From: Halorhabdus tiamatea SARL4B
GTDB lineage: Archaea > Halobacteriota > Halobacteria > Halobacteriales > Haloarculaceae
NCBI RefSeq assembly: GCF_000470655.1
Contig: NC_021921.1
Coordinates: forward strand, 1,550,001-1,614,000
Length of the DNA: 64,000 nucleotides
Reading direction: 5' to 3'
Within the stretch, counting starts at the first letter, position 1; each line of letters opens with the position of its first letter. The position numbers were made by a program, and so were the translations under genes. This document shows, piece by piece, positions 7,885-17,827 of this stretch. The notes under the pieces are model-generated. The model did no database searches and was not told the DNA's origin. It saw nothing but the letters and a program-made list of their open reading frames with translations.

Positions 7885-8955
7885 TCAGAGCGCGAGATAG
7901 CCCGCGTTCGGGAGGAGTCCCAACAGATAGAGCACGCCGACGAGGAGCATCATGATCGCGATGGCCATCGCCGGCGGGTCGACGTGCGTCCCGCCGTGCG
8001 CATAGAAGACCCGCTGGGTGAGTTCGCCGAAGAGTCCACTGAGGCCGCCGAAGACACCGGCTGCCAGCAGGACGAGTGGCTCGCTCGCGACGACCGGTGC
8101 CGCGACGACCGCGCCGACCGAGCCAACGAGCGTGATGTGATGGGTCACCGGGATCTTCTCGACGCCGAGGTTGAGAAACAGCAGACTCATCGCAGAGATC
8201 GCGTATCCCATGAAGACGCTGCCCGTCTCGAGCCAGATGAAGCCGCCGAGCACACCGCCGACGACGCCGATCACCGCGACGCCCGGCCACTCGTACTGGT
8301 GGGGAAGCCAGGGTTCGGTTGCCAGGCGAGTCTGTTCGACCCCGCCGTCCGTCCTCACTTCTTCCTCGCCCCGCTCGAACGGCGACATGTCGAGTAGCCC
8401 GGTGCCGGCCACGCGCCCGACGAGCGAGTAGCCAAAGGCCACGCGAGCCAGCACCGCGGTCGCCACGACCGACACCGCGATGCTGTCGGTCGGCAGTCCG
8501 AGCCCGCCCCCGACCCGGGAGATGACCATCCCGAGCGCGCCGAAGACCGCGCCGACGGCGAGGATGTCGGGTTTGGTCCCGAAGGCGTAGAGGATGTTCT
8601 TCCCGAAGTGGTAGTCCCACCCGTCGGGTTCCATCTCCGGGTAGCGCATGCCGGCGTAGGCCGAGGCGGCCACACCGCCGGCGAAGGCGATGTGCGGCCC
8701 GGTCACCATGCCGAAGCCGATCGTCCCCGTCACGCCGGTGGCGATGTCGCCCTGGATGGCTTCGAGACTCCCGAGGTTGCCCTCGAGGATCGCCAACCCT
8801 TCGCCGAGGAAGACGACGAAGCCGGTGAAGATGAACGCGGGCAGCGCCCCGATCGCCGCGCCGAAGGCCCCGCCCGCGAGCGCGGTGATGAGGAGGACGG
8901 CGAACTCCTCGACGCCGACGCCGACGACCGGGAGCGTCAGGATTGCCTGGACCAT
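7885..8955 (-). CDS. Polytopic membrane protein downstream of glpK, candidate glycerol transporter
   Basis: A 356-residue integral membrane protein with about nine or ten hydrophobic segments rich in Gly/Ala. A polar loop near the middle (around residues 195-225) is likely cytoplasmic. It begins three nucleotides after the glpK stop, with GAGAGGA as a possible ribosome site, so it is co-transcribed with glycerol kinase. Haloarchaeal glycerol operons commonly carry such a membrane gene, proposed to be a glycerol facilitator; it does not show the NPA motifs of aquaporin-type GlpF. The transport role is inferred from context only. Confidence 0.7.
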   Translation of the reverse strand: MVQAILTLPVVGVGVEEFAVLLITALAGGAFGAAIGALPAFIFTGFVVFLGEGLAILEGNLGSLEAIQGDIATGVTGTIGFGMVTGPHIAFAGGVAASAYAGMRYPEMEPDGWDYHFGKNILYAFGTKPDILAVGAVFGALGMVISRVGGGLGLPTDSIAVSVVATAVLARVAFGYSLVGRVAGTGLLDMSPFERGEEEVRTDGGVEQTRLATEPWLPHQYEWPGVAVIGVVGGVLGGFIWLETGSVFMGYAISAMSLLFLNLGVEKIPVTHHITLVGSVGAVVAAPVVASEPLVLLAAGVFGGLSGLFGELTQRVFYAHGGTHVDPPAMAIAIMMLLVGVLYLLGLLPNAGYLAL

Positions 8956-8957
8956 AC

Positions 8958-10490
8958 TTATTCCTCTCGTGCCCACCCGAGCGAGCGCTCGACGGCGTCG
9001 TCCCAGCGACTGTACATCGCGTCAGCTTTCTCGGCATCGGCTTCGGGAGTGAACTGGCGATCGAGTTGCCAGTTGTCACGGAGTTCATCGAGTGACTCCC
9101 AGTAGCCGACGGCGAGGCCGGCGGCGTAGGCGGCTCCGAGCGCCGTCGTCTCGTCGACCTCCGGTCGTTCGATCTCGGTCTGGATGATGTCGCTCTGGAG
9201 CTGGGTCAGGAAGTTGTTCTTCACCGCCCCGCCGTCGACCTTGAGCGACGTCGTCTCGATGCCGGAGTCGGCCTCCATCGCCTCGGCGACGTCGCGGGTC
9301 AGATACCCGATCGATTCGAGCGTCGCGCGAACGATGTGTTCCTTCCGCGTGCCGCGCGTCATGCCGACGATCGTCCCGCGTGCGCGCCCGTCCCAGTGTG
9401 GTGCGCCGAGGCCGGTAAAGGCGGGCACCATGTAGACGCCGTCGGTCGAGTCGACCGACCGCGCGAGATCCGCGGTCTGGGCGGCGTTGTTGATGAGGTC
9501 GACGTCCTCGAGCCACTCGATCGCCGCCCCGGTGACGAAGATCGAGCCTTCCAGGGCGTACTGGACGGGTTCGCCCGATCGCTGGAAGCCGATCGTCGTG
9601 AGGAGGCCGTGATCTGATTCGACGGCGTCGGTGCCGGTGTTCATCAGGTAGAACGACCCGGTGCCGTAGGTGTTCTTCGCGTCACCCTCGTCGAAACAGG
9701 TCTGGCCGAACAGCGCGGCCTGCTGGTCACCGAGTGCGCCCGCGACGGGAATCTCCGCACCGAGAAAGCCCTCGGGGTCGGTGTGGCCGTAATACTGCTC
9801 GTCCGAGGACGGACGCACCTCGGGCAACATCTCCCGGGGCACGCCGAACTCCGAGAGGAGGTCGTCGTCCCACGCCAGGTCGTGGATGTTGTAAAGCATC
9901 GTCCGCGAGGCGTTCGTCACGTCCGTGACGTGGTTGCCCGTGAGATTGTAGACGAGCCAGGCGTCGGGCGTCCCGAGCAGGAGTTCGCCGGCCTCGGCCC
10001 GGTCGCGGAGGTCGGCCGCCCGGGAACTCTGCATCTTGAGCGGTTCGGCGTTCTCGAGCAACCACTCCGCCTTCGTCGCCGTGAAGTAGGCGTCGGCCTC
10101 CAGCCCGGTCTTTCCGCGGATCCACTCGATCTTCTCGGCGTCCTCTAGGGCTTCGACGCGGTCGGTCGTGCGCCGGTCCTGCCAGACCAGCGCGTTGTGG
10201 ACCGGTTTCCCGGTGTCACGGTCCCAGACGATGGTCGTCTCGCGTTGATTGGTAATCCCGATCCCGTCGAGGTGGTCCGCGTCGATCCCGGCGTCCGCGA
10301 GGGCTTCGGTGACGACGTCTTTGGTGTTCTCCCAGATCTCGAGTGGATCGTGTTCGACCCACCCGGGCTCGGGGTAGTGCTGCTCGTGTTTCTCGTAGGC
10401 GTTCGCGACGACCTGCCCTTCGTGGTCGAAGACCATGAAGCGAGTTCCGGTCGTCCCCTGATCGATCGCGCCGATGTAGGTGTCTGTCAT
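8958..10490 (-). CDS. glpK: Glycerol kinase
   Basis: Phosphorylates glycerol to glycerol-3-phosphate with ATP in the cytoplasm. It has 510 residues, the usual length. Signatures are the FGGY-family N-terminus AIDQGTTGTR (8-17), GWVEHDPLEIW, NQRETTIVWD, and in the C-terminal domain MVPAFTGLGAPHWD and LKVDGGAVKNNFL. It is transcribed away from glpABC across a 204-bp shared control region. Glycerol is abundant in salterns as the Dunaliella osmolyte, and haloarchaea convert it to dihydroxyacetone phosphate with this kinase and GlpABC. Confidence 0.97.
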   Translation of the reverse strand: MTDTYIGAIDQGTTGTRFMVFDHEGQVVANAYEKHEQHYPEPGWVEHDPLEIWENTKDVVTEALADAGIDADHLDGIGITNQRETTIVWDRDTGKPVHNALVWQDRRTTDRVEALEDAEKIEWIRGKTGLEADAYFTATKAEWLLENAEPLKMQSSRAADLRDRAEAGELLLGTPDAWLVYNLTGNHVTDVTNASRTMLYNIHDLAWDDDLLSEFGVPREMLPEVRPSSDEQYYGHTDPEGFLGAEIPVAGALGDQQAALFGQTCFDEGDAKNTYGTGSFYLMNTGTDAVESDHGLLTTIGFQRSGEPVQYALEGSIFVTGAAIEWLEDVDLINNAAQTADLARSVDSTDGVYMVPAFTGLGAPHWDGRARGTIVGMTRGTRKEHIVRATLESIGYLTRDVAEAMEADSGIETTSLKVDGGAVKNNFLTQLQSDIIQTEIERPEVDETTALGAAYAAGLAVGYWESLDELRDNWQLDRQFTPEADAEKADAMYSRWDDAVERSLGWAREE

Positions 10491-10694
10491 GGATGGTGCT
10501 GTGACGACGGCACTTTATTATTGCTAGTACCCGTCTGTCCGTATACAATAAGATCGACCATTATAAATTCATCGGTTATATGGGGTAAAACCGGAAATTA
10601 CGGCCGGTTTTGGGTGGCCCAATAAGTTATTTATCGCCAGCCACGGTACCAAAGTAACAATAAAGTGTGTGGGGATCGTTGGCAGTGATATTGA
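10491..10694. promoter_or_regulatory. Divergent glpK / glpABC promoter region with inverted repeat
   Basis: An AT-rich 204-bp region driving both halves of the glycerol pathway. On the minus strand, CAATAATAAAG lies about 30 nt from glpK. On the plus strand, AACAATAAAG lies about 30 nt from glpA. A perfect 8-bp inverted repeat AAAACCGG (10587-10594) / CCGGTTTT (10604-10611) with a 9-nt spacer sits near the middle. It is a candidate operator for a shared regulator such as a GlpR-type repressor; the regulator identity is inference. Confidence 0.5.
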
Positions 10695-12461
10695 ATGACC
10701 GCTACATCACCACACGTGCTCGTTATCGGCGGTGGCTCGACGGGTGTCGGGATCGCCCGGGACGCCGCGATGCGGGGCTTCGACGTGACACTGGTCGAGA
10801 AGGGCAATCTCACCCACGGGACGACCGGGCGGATGCACGGCCTGCTCCACAGCGGTGGCCGGTACGCCGTCTCCGATCAGGCGAGCGCGCGCGAGTGCAT
10901 CGAGGAGAACATGATCCTCCGGGACATCGCCACCCACTGCGTCGAGGACACGGGCGGGCTGTTCGTCAAGCGACCGGAGGACACCGAGGCGTACTACCAG
11001 GAAAAGTTGGCTGGGCTCCGGGAATGCTCGATTCCGGCAACCGAACTCACCGCCGAGGAGGCACGCCGGCGGGAGCCGTTTCTCGCGAGAGACATCGACA
11101 AAGCCATCGAGGTGCCCGACGCGGCGATCGACCCCTTCCGGCTGTGCGTGGCCAACGCAATTAGCGCACAGAATCACGGCGCTCGCATCGAGACGTTCTC
11201 GGAAGTGACCGACCTGCTGGTCGAGGACGGCGAGATCGTCGGCGCGGAGCTCACCCACGAGAGCGGCGAGGGAAAGCGGGTCCACGGCACTGAAGCGTCC
11301 GTCGAAGAGATCCGCGTCGACCACATTGTCAACGCAGCCGGGGCCTGGACGGGCGAGATCGCGGCGATGGCGGACATCGACGTGGCGGTCCGCCCTTCGA
11401 AGGGTGTGATGACCATCATGAACGTCCGGCAAGTCGACACGGTGATCAATCGGTGTCAGCCCAAGGGCGACGCCGACATCGTCGTCCCCCACGAGACGAC
11501 GGCGATCCTCGGGACGACAGACGAGGAGGTGAGCGATCCCGCGGACTACCCGGAGGAAGCGTGGGAGGTCGATCTCATGATCGATGAACTGTCGAAACTC
11601 GTCCCGATCCTCGAAGACGCACGCACGATCCGCTCGTTCTGGGGCGTTCGCCCGCTCTATGAGCCCCCCGAGACCGGGACCGACGATCCGACGGACATCA
11701 CGCGGGAGTTCTTCCTGCTCGATCACGACGAGCGCGACGGCGTTCCCGGGATGACGACCATCGTCGGCGGGAAACTCACGACCTATCGGCTGATGGCCGA
11801 GCAACTCGTCGATCACCTCGCCGAGAAATTCGGGATGGAGACGACCTGCCGGACGGCCGAGGAGCCACTCCCCGGCAGCGAGGACGCGGGCGTCATCGAC
11901 GAGGCGATGGACGACTTCGGCCTGCGCTCGCCGGTCGCCAAACGGAGCGCCGAGCGTCTGGGCTCGCGAACGCAGGACGTCCTCGACACCGACGAACCGA
12001 ACCCGGTCGTCTGTGGGTGTGAGGCGGTGACGCGCGCGGAGGTCAAAGACGCCATCGAGCAGTCCGGCACTGACCTCAACGCGGTCCGGATCCGCACGCG
12101 GGCCGGGATGGGCAACTGCCAGGGCGGCTTCTGTAGCCATCGGCTGGCGAACGAACTCCACCCCGAATTCGACGAGGGGCGCACACGGGCAGCGCTCGAC
12201 GAACTCTACGAAGAGCGCTGGAAGGGTCAACGCCACGCACTCTGGGGCAGACAGCTCTCCCAGGCGATGATCACCTACGCCATGCACGCGCTGACGATGA
12301 ACCGCGACCGCGATCCCGCCAGCGACGGCGGGTCGCTCGACTTCGGCGCGTTCGACTCCGGGCCGGCGAGCAGCCCCGACACGACCGACGACGGACGACC
12401 GGCGGACGGAACCGCAGACGTCGCCACCGACGGTGGCAGGGGTGATGGCCGTGGCGATTGA
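10695..12461 (+). CDS. glpA: Anaerobic-type glycerol-3-phosphate dehydrogenase, subunit A
   Basis: FAD subunit of the membrane-associated glycerol-3-phosphate dehydrogenase complex, which makes dihydroxyacetone phosphate and passes electrons to quinone. It has 588 residues. The dinucleotide-binding motif VIGGGSTGVGIARDAA is at about 10-25, followed by HGTTGRMHGLLHSGGRY. A C-terminal BFD-like [2Fe-2S] domain shows VCGCEAVTRAE and GNCQGGFC. The acidic Asp/Gly-rich tail is typical of halophiles. It is the first gene of glpABC and its 3' end overlaps glpB. Confidence 0.96.
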   Translation: MTATSPHVLVIGGGSTGVGIARDAAMRGFDVTLVEKGNLTHGTTGRMHGLLHSGGRYAVSDQASARECIEENMILRDIATHCVEDTGGLFVKRPEDTEAYYQEKLAGLRECSIPATELTAEEARRREPFLARDIDKAIEVPDAAIDPFRLCVANAISAQNHGARIETFSEVTDLLVEDGEIVGAELTHESGEGKRVHGTEASVEEIRVDHIVNAAGAWTGEIAAMADIDVAVRPSKGVMTIMNVRQVDTVINRCQPKGDADIVVPHETTAILGTTDEEVSDPADYPEEAWEVDLMIDELSKLVPILEDARTIRSFWGVRPLYEPPETGTDDPTDITREFFLLDHDERDGVPGMTTIVGGKLTTYRLMAEQLVDHLAEKFGMETTCRTAEEPLPGSEDAGVIDEAMDDFGLRSPVAKRSAERLGSRTQDVLDTDEPNPVVCGCEAVTRAEVKDAIEQSGTDLNAVRIRTRAGMGNCQGGFCSHRLANELHPEFDEGRTRAALDELYEERWKGQRHALWGRQLSQAMITYAMHALTMNRDRDPASDGGSLDFGAFDSGPASSPDTTDDGRPADGTADVATDGGRGDGRGD

Positions 12462-13737
12462 CTCCGAGGTGCTCGTGATCGGCGGCGGGATCGCCGGGCT
12501 CTCTTCGGCCCTATCCGCGGCGCAAGCGGGGGCCGACGTCCGACTCGTCAGCGAGGCCGAGACGACCCTCCATCACGCCAGCGGGCTGCTCGACGTGCTC
12601 GGCTACCCGCCGAACGCCGACGTCGACGGGCCGGTAGTCGATCCGTTCGACGCCATCGGGGAGCTCCCCGAGACCCACCCGTACGCGATCGTCGGCGAGC
12701 AAGCCGTCCGTGATGGTCTGGCGATGATCGACGACGTGCTGGGCGAAGCCTATCACGGCAGCCACACCGACGCGAACGCCCTCGTTCCGACCCACGGCGG
12801 GACGGTCAAGCCCACGGCGCGGTATCCCACGAGCGTCGCGGCGGGACTCGCGAGCGACGATCGCGAGCTGTTGCTTGTCGACTTCGAGCGCCTCACCGGC
12901 TTCGACGCCGGCGTGGCCGCCGAACACCTGGAAGCCGCGGGGATCCCCGCCGAAACGAACGCCGCCACCGTCGAGTTTCCGATCGTCGTGCGCGACGACG
13001 CGAAGGTCACGCGGTACGCCCACCTGCTCGACGAGAACCCGACGGTCACGGTCGACGGCCGCGAGCAGCGCGTCAGAACTGCCCTCGCGGACGCGATCGA
13101 ACCCCATCTCGGCGAGGCCGAGCGGGTCGGTTTCCCCGCCGTGCTGGGCGTCGACCATCCGGCGGAGATCCGGAACGAACTCGAAGACCGTCTCGGTGCG
13201 GCAGTCTTCGAGGTCCCGATGGGACCGCCAAGCATCCTCGGTGGCCGGCTCGAAGACCGCCTCTACGCCGCGCTCGACGACGCCGGCGGGGAGATCGAGG
13301 CCGGCGGCGGGCCGATCGTGGACTTCGACGCCGACGACGGAACGATTTCGGAGATATACATGGACCGATCGGGGAGTCGAATCCCCTACGCGGCCGAGCA
13401 GTACGTCCTCGCGACCGGGGACGTCGCCGGCGGCGGTATCGACGCCGATCGGGCGGGCGTCACCGAGCCGATCTTCGGCTGTGACGTGCCTCACCCGGAG
13501 GACCGCTACGAGTGGTTCGAGGGTGAGGCGTTCGGCGATCACGCGTTCGCCGAATTCGGGGTCGTCGTCGACGACGCGCTCCGGCCGGTCGGCGCGGAGG
13601 GCGACCCCGAGTTCCCGAACCTCCGGGCGGCGGGGGCCGTGATCGGCGGCTACGACTACCCCGCGGAAAAATCAGCGAGCGGCGTTTCGATCGCGACTGG
13701 CTACGCCGCCGGTCGGCGAGCGGCGAAGGAGGTCTAA
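12445..13737 (+). CDS. glpB: Glycerol-3-phosphate dehydrogenase, subunit B
   Basis: Flavoprotein subunit B of GlpABC, about 430 residues, with the FAD-binding motif VLVIGGGIAGLSSALSAAQAGADV at its N-terminus and a C-terminal flavoprotein segment ending near GGYDYPAEKSASGVSIATGYAAG. The gene overlaps the end of glpA. The ATG at 12445 is taken as start; GTG codons at 12433 and 12451 are alternatives because the overlap hides the ribosome site. GlpB links the FAD subunit to the iron-sulphur subunit. Confidence 0.93.
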   Translation: MAVAIDSEVLVIGGGIAGLSSALSAAQAGADVRLVSEAETTLHHASGLLDVLGYPPNADVDGPVVDPFDAIGELPETHPYAIVGEQAVRDGLAMIDDVLGEAYHGSHTDANALVPTHGGTVKPTARYPTSVAAGLASDDRELLLVDFERLTGFDAGVAAEHLEAAGIPAETNAATVEFPIVVRDDAKVTRYAHLLDENPTVTVDGREQRVRTALADAIEPHLGEAERVGFPAVLGVDHPAEIRNELEDRLGAAVFEVPMGPPSILGGRLEDRLYAALDDAGGEIEAGGGPIVDFDADDGTISEIYMDRSGSRIPYAAEQYVLATGDVAGGGIDADRAGVTEPIFGCDVPHPEDRYEWFEGEAFGDHAFAEFGVVVDDALRPVGAEGDPEFPNLRAAGAVIGGYDYPAEKSASGVSIATGYAAGRRAAKEV

Positions 13738-13742
13738 TCCAA

Positions 13743-15056
13743 ATGAGTGATACACAACGAGACGGGACGGACGCCGAGGGCGCATCACTGACCAGCGAGG
13801 AGGGCTACGAACCACGCGACGTCTTTGGGACGACCACGGAGATGGACCTCCGGTCGGGGGCCGACAACTGCACGAAAGTCGGGACCTGCGACGCCGAGTG
13901 TCCAGTCGCCGAGGTCAACGACGACTTCCCCGGCCCGCAGTTCCAGGGGCCCGAACAGTGGCGACTCTCCTCAAAGGGAGATGTCGAGATCGACGACTCG
14001 ATCACCGAGTGTTCGAACTGCCTGCAGTGTGACAGTGGCTGTCCCTCCGGCGTCCCCTTCAGCGAGATGCACAACACGGCGCGGGCGAAGTACGTCTTAG
14101 AAGAGCAATCCCTCTCGATCAAGAAGATCCGCAACCGGATTCTCGCTAACTACCGGACGTCGGCGTGGCTGGCCTCGAAGCTCCCCCGGACGGCGAACTT
14201 CTTCATGAACAACGGGGCGGTCCGGTGGGTGATGGAGAAGACCATGAAGATTCCGAGCGAGCGGGAGTTCCCGGAGTTCGCCACCCAGACGTTTCGGGAA
14301 TGGTGGCGGGAACGGGGTGGCGCGCAGGTCCAAAGCGAGGAGAAGCGCGTCGCGTACTTCCACGGCTGCTACTCGAACTACAACACCACCGAGGTCGCGA
14401 AGGCGATGGTCCGGGTCTACGAGTCGCTGGGCTACGAGATCGTCGTCCCGAAACAGAAGTGCTCGGGGACGCCGATGTTCGCCAACGGGCGCGTCGACGA
14501 CGCTCGGCGACACGCGAAAGTCAACGTCGAGCATCTCGGCGACGCGATCGAGGCGGGCTACGACGTGATCGCCACCTGCTCGTCGTGTTCGCTCGCGCTC
14601 CGCCAGGAGTACCCCGATCTGTTCGACCTCGACGGGATCGACGAACTCGCCGCTCACACCTACGACGCCATGGAGTACCTCCGGGTCCACGAGGATCTCG
14701 AATCCGAACTCGCCGGTGCACAAGCCGAAGACTTTCCCGACGTCGCCTACCACGCGCCGTGTCACTCCCGAAATCAGGGCCTCGGGCGACAGGCTGTCGA
14801 ACTCTTCGAGGATGTCGAGGGCGTCACCGTGACCGACGTCGGCGACTCGTGTTCGGGCATTTCGGGCACCTACGGCTGGAAGGAAGAGAAGTACGAGACC
14901 TCGATGGAGATCGGCGAAGAGATGTTCGAACACATGGAGGATGCAGACGCCGAACACGGGATGACCGAGTGTCCGACCTGCTCGATGCAGATGGAACACG
15001 GGACGGGCTATGAGATTTCCCACCCGATGCAGTTGCTCGAACGGGTATTGACCTGA
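13743..15056 (+). CDS. glpC: Glycerol-3-phosphate dehydrogenase, iron-sulphur subunit C
   Basis: Iron-sulphur membrane-anchoring subunit of GlpABC, 437 residues. The N-terminal region has two ferredoxin-type clusters: C-x5-C-x3-C-P (NCTKVGTCDAECPV) and C-x2-C-x2-C-x3-C-P (CSNCLQCDSGCP). Two CCG-type (CX-n-CCG-like) cysteine-rich domains follow, with YFHGCYSNY and YHAPCHSRNQG, as in heterodisulphide reductase subunit B. It starts 5 nt after glpB. The converging PEP carboxylase gene ends 75 nt beyond its stop; I see no separate gene in that gap. Confidence 0.95.
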   Translation: MSDTQRDGTDAEGASLTSEEGYEPRDVFGTTTEMDLRSGADNCTKVGTCDAECPVAEVNDDFPGPQFQGPEQWRLSSKGDVEIDDSITECSNCLQCDSGCPSGVPFSEMHNTARAKYVLEEQSLSIKKIRNRILANYRTSAWLASKLPRTANFFMNNGAVRWVMEKTMKIPSEREFPEFATQTFREWWRERGGAQVQSEEKRVAYFHGCYSNYNTTEVAKAMVRVYESLGYEIVVPKQKCSGTPMFANGRVDDARRHAKVNVEHLGDAIEAGYDVIATCSSCSLALRQEYPDLFDLDGIDELAAHTYDAMEYLRVHEDLESELAGAQAEDFPDVAYHAPCHSRNQGLGRQAVELFEDVEGVTVTDVGDSCSGISGTYGWKEEKYETSMEIGEEMFEHMEDADAEHGMTECPTCSMQMEHGTGYEISHPMQLLERVLT

Positions 15057-15130
15057 GCGAATCGGACTGGTATCTAAAAGCGGCAAGCAGATGAGCCGAA
15101 AACGGCCGGCGATTCAGCGGACGAGCGCGA

Positions 15131-17827
15131 TTATCCGGTGTTCTTCATGCCGGCCGCGATGCCGTGGACCGTCAGCCGGAGCGCCCGGCGTTCGGTCTCG
15201 GTGAGGTGCGATTGGGCGAGCAGCCGGGTCTGGAGCAGGTTCAGCGGATCGACGTAGGGGTTCCGGCGCTCGAGGTTGTCCTCCATCCACGACCGCTTGA
15301 GGAGGGTCTCCCGCCCGGAGATCTCCTGGATGAGTTCGACGGAGTTCTCGTATTCGGTCCGGATCCGGGGGAAGAACCGCTCGCGGAGTTCCTCGTCGGC
15401 GAGGTCGGCGTACTCGGTGGCGATTTCCATGTCGGATTTGGCAAGCGCCATCCCGGCGTGATCGAGGATCGTCCCGAAGTACGGCCATTCCTCGTACATC
15501 TCCTGCAGCGTTTCTATGTCCCCGCCGTCGTCGAGGTAGCCCTGAATGCCCGTGGCGACGGAGTACCAGCCGGGGATGATACACCGGGCCTGCGTCCAGG
15601 AGAACACCCACGGGATCGATCGGAGGTCCTCGAGGCTCCGATCCTCCGTCCGGGAGGCCGGCCGCGAGCCCATGTTGAGGTTCTCGATGACCGTGATCGG
15701 GGTCGCCTGCTCGAAGTACTCGACGAACCCGTCGGTCTCCAAGAGGTCGCGGTACTCAGTGCTGGCGTGGTCGGCCGCCGTCTGGAAGGCGTCGATCCAC
15801 TCCTCTGGGATGTCCTCGACGGGGTTTTCCATGGCGTTGTACCGCGCCAGCACCTGCGCGTTGAGCATCTGCTCTAAGTTGCGCTCGGCGACGTCGGGGT
15901 TGCCGTACTTCTCGGCGATGGCCTCACCTTGCTCGGTGAACTTGATCTGACCGTTGACCGTCTGGTTGGGCAGTGCGAGCATCGCCTCGTGCATCGGCAT
16001 CCCGCCCCGGGAGATCGACCCGCCCCGGCCGTGGAACAGCCGGAGGGTGACGTCGTGGTCGTCACAGATGTCGGCCATTCGCTTCTGGTTGCGGTACAGT
16101 TCCCAGTTGGCCGCCAGATAGCCGTTCTCCTTCGAGGAGTCCGAATATCCGAGCAGGATCTCCTGGGTGTTGTTCCGGGCGTCTAAGGCCTGGCTGTAGG
16201 CCTCGTTCTCGAAGAGCGTGCTCAGCATCTCCCGGACGCGCGTGAGGGCGTACTCGCTCTCGAACAGCGGGACGATGTCGAACCCGCAGTAGCCCGGCAG
16301 GTCGACGATGCCGGCCTGATCGCCCAGGAAGAGAACCTCCAGTGCGTGAGAGGACTCCTCGAACCAGCTGATCGCGTAGGTGTCGATGGCGTCGACGCCG
16401 TACTCCCGCTGCCACTTGGCGGCCGAGGAGAACAGCGTCAGGACCTTCGCCGACTCCTCAGAGAGACCGTCTGTGTCGTCGATGTCGATGACCGGGTCGT
16501 CCTGGAGGATCGCCTCGGTCAGGAACTCGACGCGCTCGTCTTCGTCCATCGCGTCGTAGTCGATCCCCTCCCGATCGAGGGTCTCGATCAGCGCGTTCGT
16601 GTGCTTCCCGCGGTGGTCTCGGATGTCGAGGTTCGCCAGCGAGAACCCGAAGGTCTCGACCTTTCGGATCAGGGGCTGGACGTGTGCCTCGACGATGTCG
16701 TCGGCGTCGTTCTCCGCGAGACTTTCGGCGATGATCCGCAGGTCGGCAAGGAGTTCCTCGTCGTCGTCGTATGCGCCGGATCGGACGTCGTCGACGCGGA
16801 GGACACTCTCACGCATCAGTTTCAGCTTCTGACGGTAGGGCTCGTCGGGATAGCGCTCCTCGATCCCGTCGGCGACGCCGGGGAGGTCTGCCTTGTGCGC
16901 CTCGAAGTTTTCGACGAACCGCTCGTTGAGCTCTACGTTGTCGATGTCCTGACTCAGCACGCCCGAGAGGCTCTTGAGATCGTCCCGATACAGCTCGAGT
17001 ACGACGCTTCGCTGGCGGTCGAGGGTTTCCTCGGTGACTTCGGGAGTGACGTAGGGGTTGCCGTCACGGTCGCTGCCGGCCCACGACCGGAACTCGTAGA
17101 GGTTCGGGACATCGACCTCGTCGTCGTAGGTCTCTGCGAGGGCGTGTTCGAGTTCGTCGTAGACCTCGCTGATGACGTCGAAGAGGCTGTTTTCGAGGTA
17201 CCACTGGATGTTCAGCGTCTCGTCGGTCACGTCGGGACGGCGATCACGGACCTGTGGGGTCTGCCAGAGACTCGTCACTTCCGCCCGGAGTTCGCGTTTC
17301 TTCCGGCGTACCTCCCGGTCCGTGAGGCGGATCTGATCGAGGTCCTGGATGAGCTTCCCGACCGACCAGAGCTTGGCCTTGATCGTCTTGCGTCGCGCTT
17401 CAGTGGGATGAGCCGTAAAGGTCGGCTCGATCATGACGTCTTCGAGGATCTCCTCGACGGTGTCCGGCTCGACGCCCTCGGCCGAAAGCGTCTCGACAGC
17501 CTCCCCGACCGTGTCCGAGAGGTTCCCGTTTTGCAGACCGTCCCTGACCTCGCGGACCCGTTCGCGCTCCTCGGCCAAGTTGATCAGCTCGAAGTAGGTG
17601 GTAAAGGCCCTGGCGACGACGTCTTGCATCCCCGGCGAGAGCCGGTCGAGTTCGTCGTGAATCGGTTGACGGGTGTCGCCGTCCCCACGGCGGTAGGCGA
17701 TCGCGTTGTTCCGGATCGTCTCGACGGTCTCGAAGGCCTCCGTCGAGTCCTGCGCTTCGATGACCGATCCCAGAAGCTCGCCCAGCTCGCGGACGTCCTG
17801 GGTGAGCTCTCTGCCGTGTAAAGTCAT
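15131..17827 (-). CDS. ppc: Phosphoenolpyruvate carboxylase
   Basis: Adds bicarbonate to PEP to form oxaloacetate, refilling the TCA cycle. It has 898 residues, the bacterial-type length rather than the short archaeal PpcA form (about 500). Catalytic signatures are FTAHPTEARRKT with the essential His, GSDRDGNP, LGYSDSSKENG, and the flexible loop FHGRGGSISRGG. The C-terminus is short, ending HGIAAGMKNTG. The start is ATG at 17827, with a TATA-like GTTATACC about 28 nt upstream. Together with pyk and glpABC it places three PEP- or triose-linked reactions within 14 kb. Confidence 0.97.
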   Translation of the reverse strand: MTLHGRELTQDVRELGELLGSVIEAQDSTEAFETVETIRNNAIAYRRGDGDTRQPIHDELDRLSPGMQDVVARAFTTYFELINLAEERERVREVRDGLQNGNLSDTVGEAVETLSAEGVEPDTVEEILEDVMIEPTFTAHPTEARRKTIKAKLWSVGKLIQDLDQIRLTDREVRRKKRELRAEVTSLWQTPQVRDRRPDVTDETLNIQWYLENSLFDVISEVYDELEHALAETYDDEVDVPNLYEFRSWAGSDRDGNPYVTPEVTEETLDRQRSVVLELYRDDLKSLSGVLSQDIDNVELNERFVENFEAHKADLPGVADGIEERYPDEPYRQKLKLMRESVLRVDDVRSGAYDDDEELLADLRIIAESLAENDADDIVEAHVQPLIRKVETFGFSLANLDIRDHRGKHTNALIETLDREGIDYDAMDEDERVEFLTEAILQDDPVIDIDDTDGLSEESAKVLTLFSSAAKWQREYGVDAIDTYAISWFEESSHALEVLFLGDQAGIVDLPGYCGFDIVPLFESEYALTRVREMLSTLFENEAYSQALDARNNTQEILLGYSDSSKENGYLAANWELYRNQKRMADICDDHDVTLRLFHGRGGSISRGGMPMHEAMLALPNQTVNGQIKFTEQGEAIAEKYGNPDVAERNLEQMLNAQVLARYNAMENPVEDIPEEWIDAFQTAADHASTEYRDLLETDGFVEYFEQATPITVIENLNMGSRPASRTEDRSLEDLRSIPWVFSWTQARCIIPGWYSVATGIQGYLDDGGDIETLQEMYEEWPYFGTILDHAGMALAKSDMEIATEYADLADEELRERFFPRIRTEYENSVELIQEISGRETLLKRSWMEDNLERRNPYVDPLNLLQTRLLAQSHLTETERRALRLTVHGIAAGMKNTG

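Noticed and set aside
16346-17821. 491-codon frame opposite PEP carboxylase
   Set aside because: GC-rich haloarchaeal genes leave long open antisense frames. The minus-strand product is an unmistakable full PEP carboxylase.
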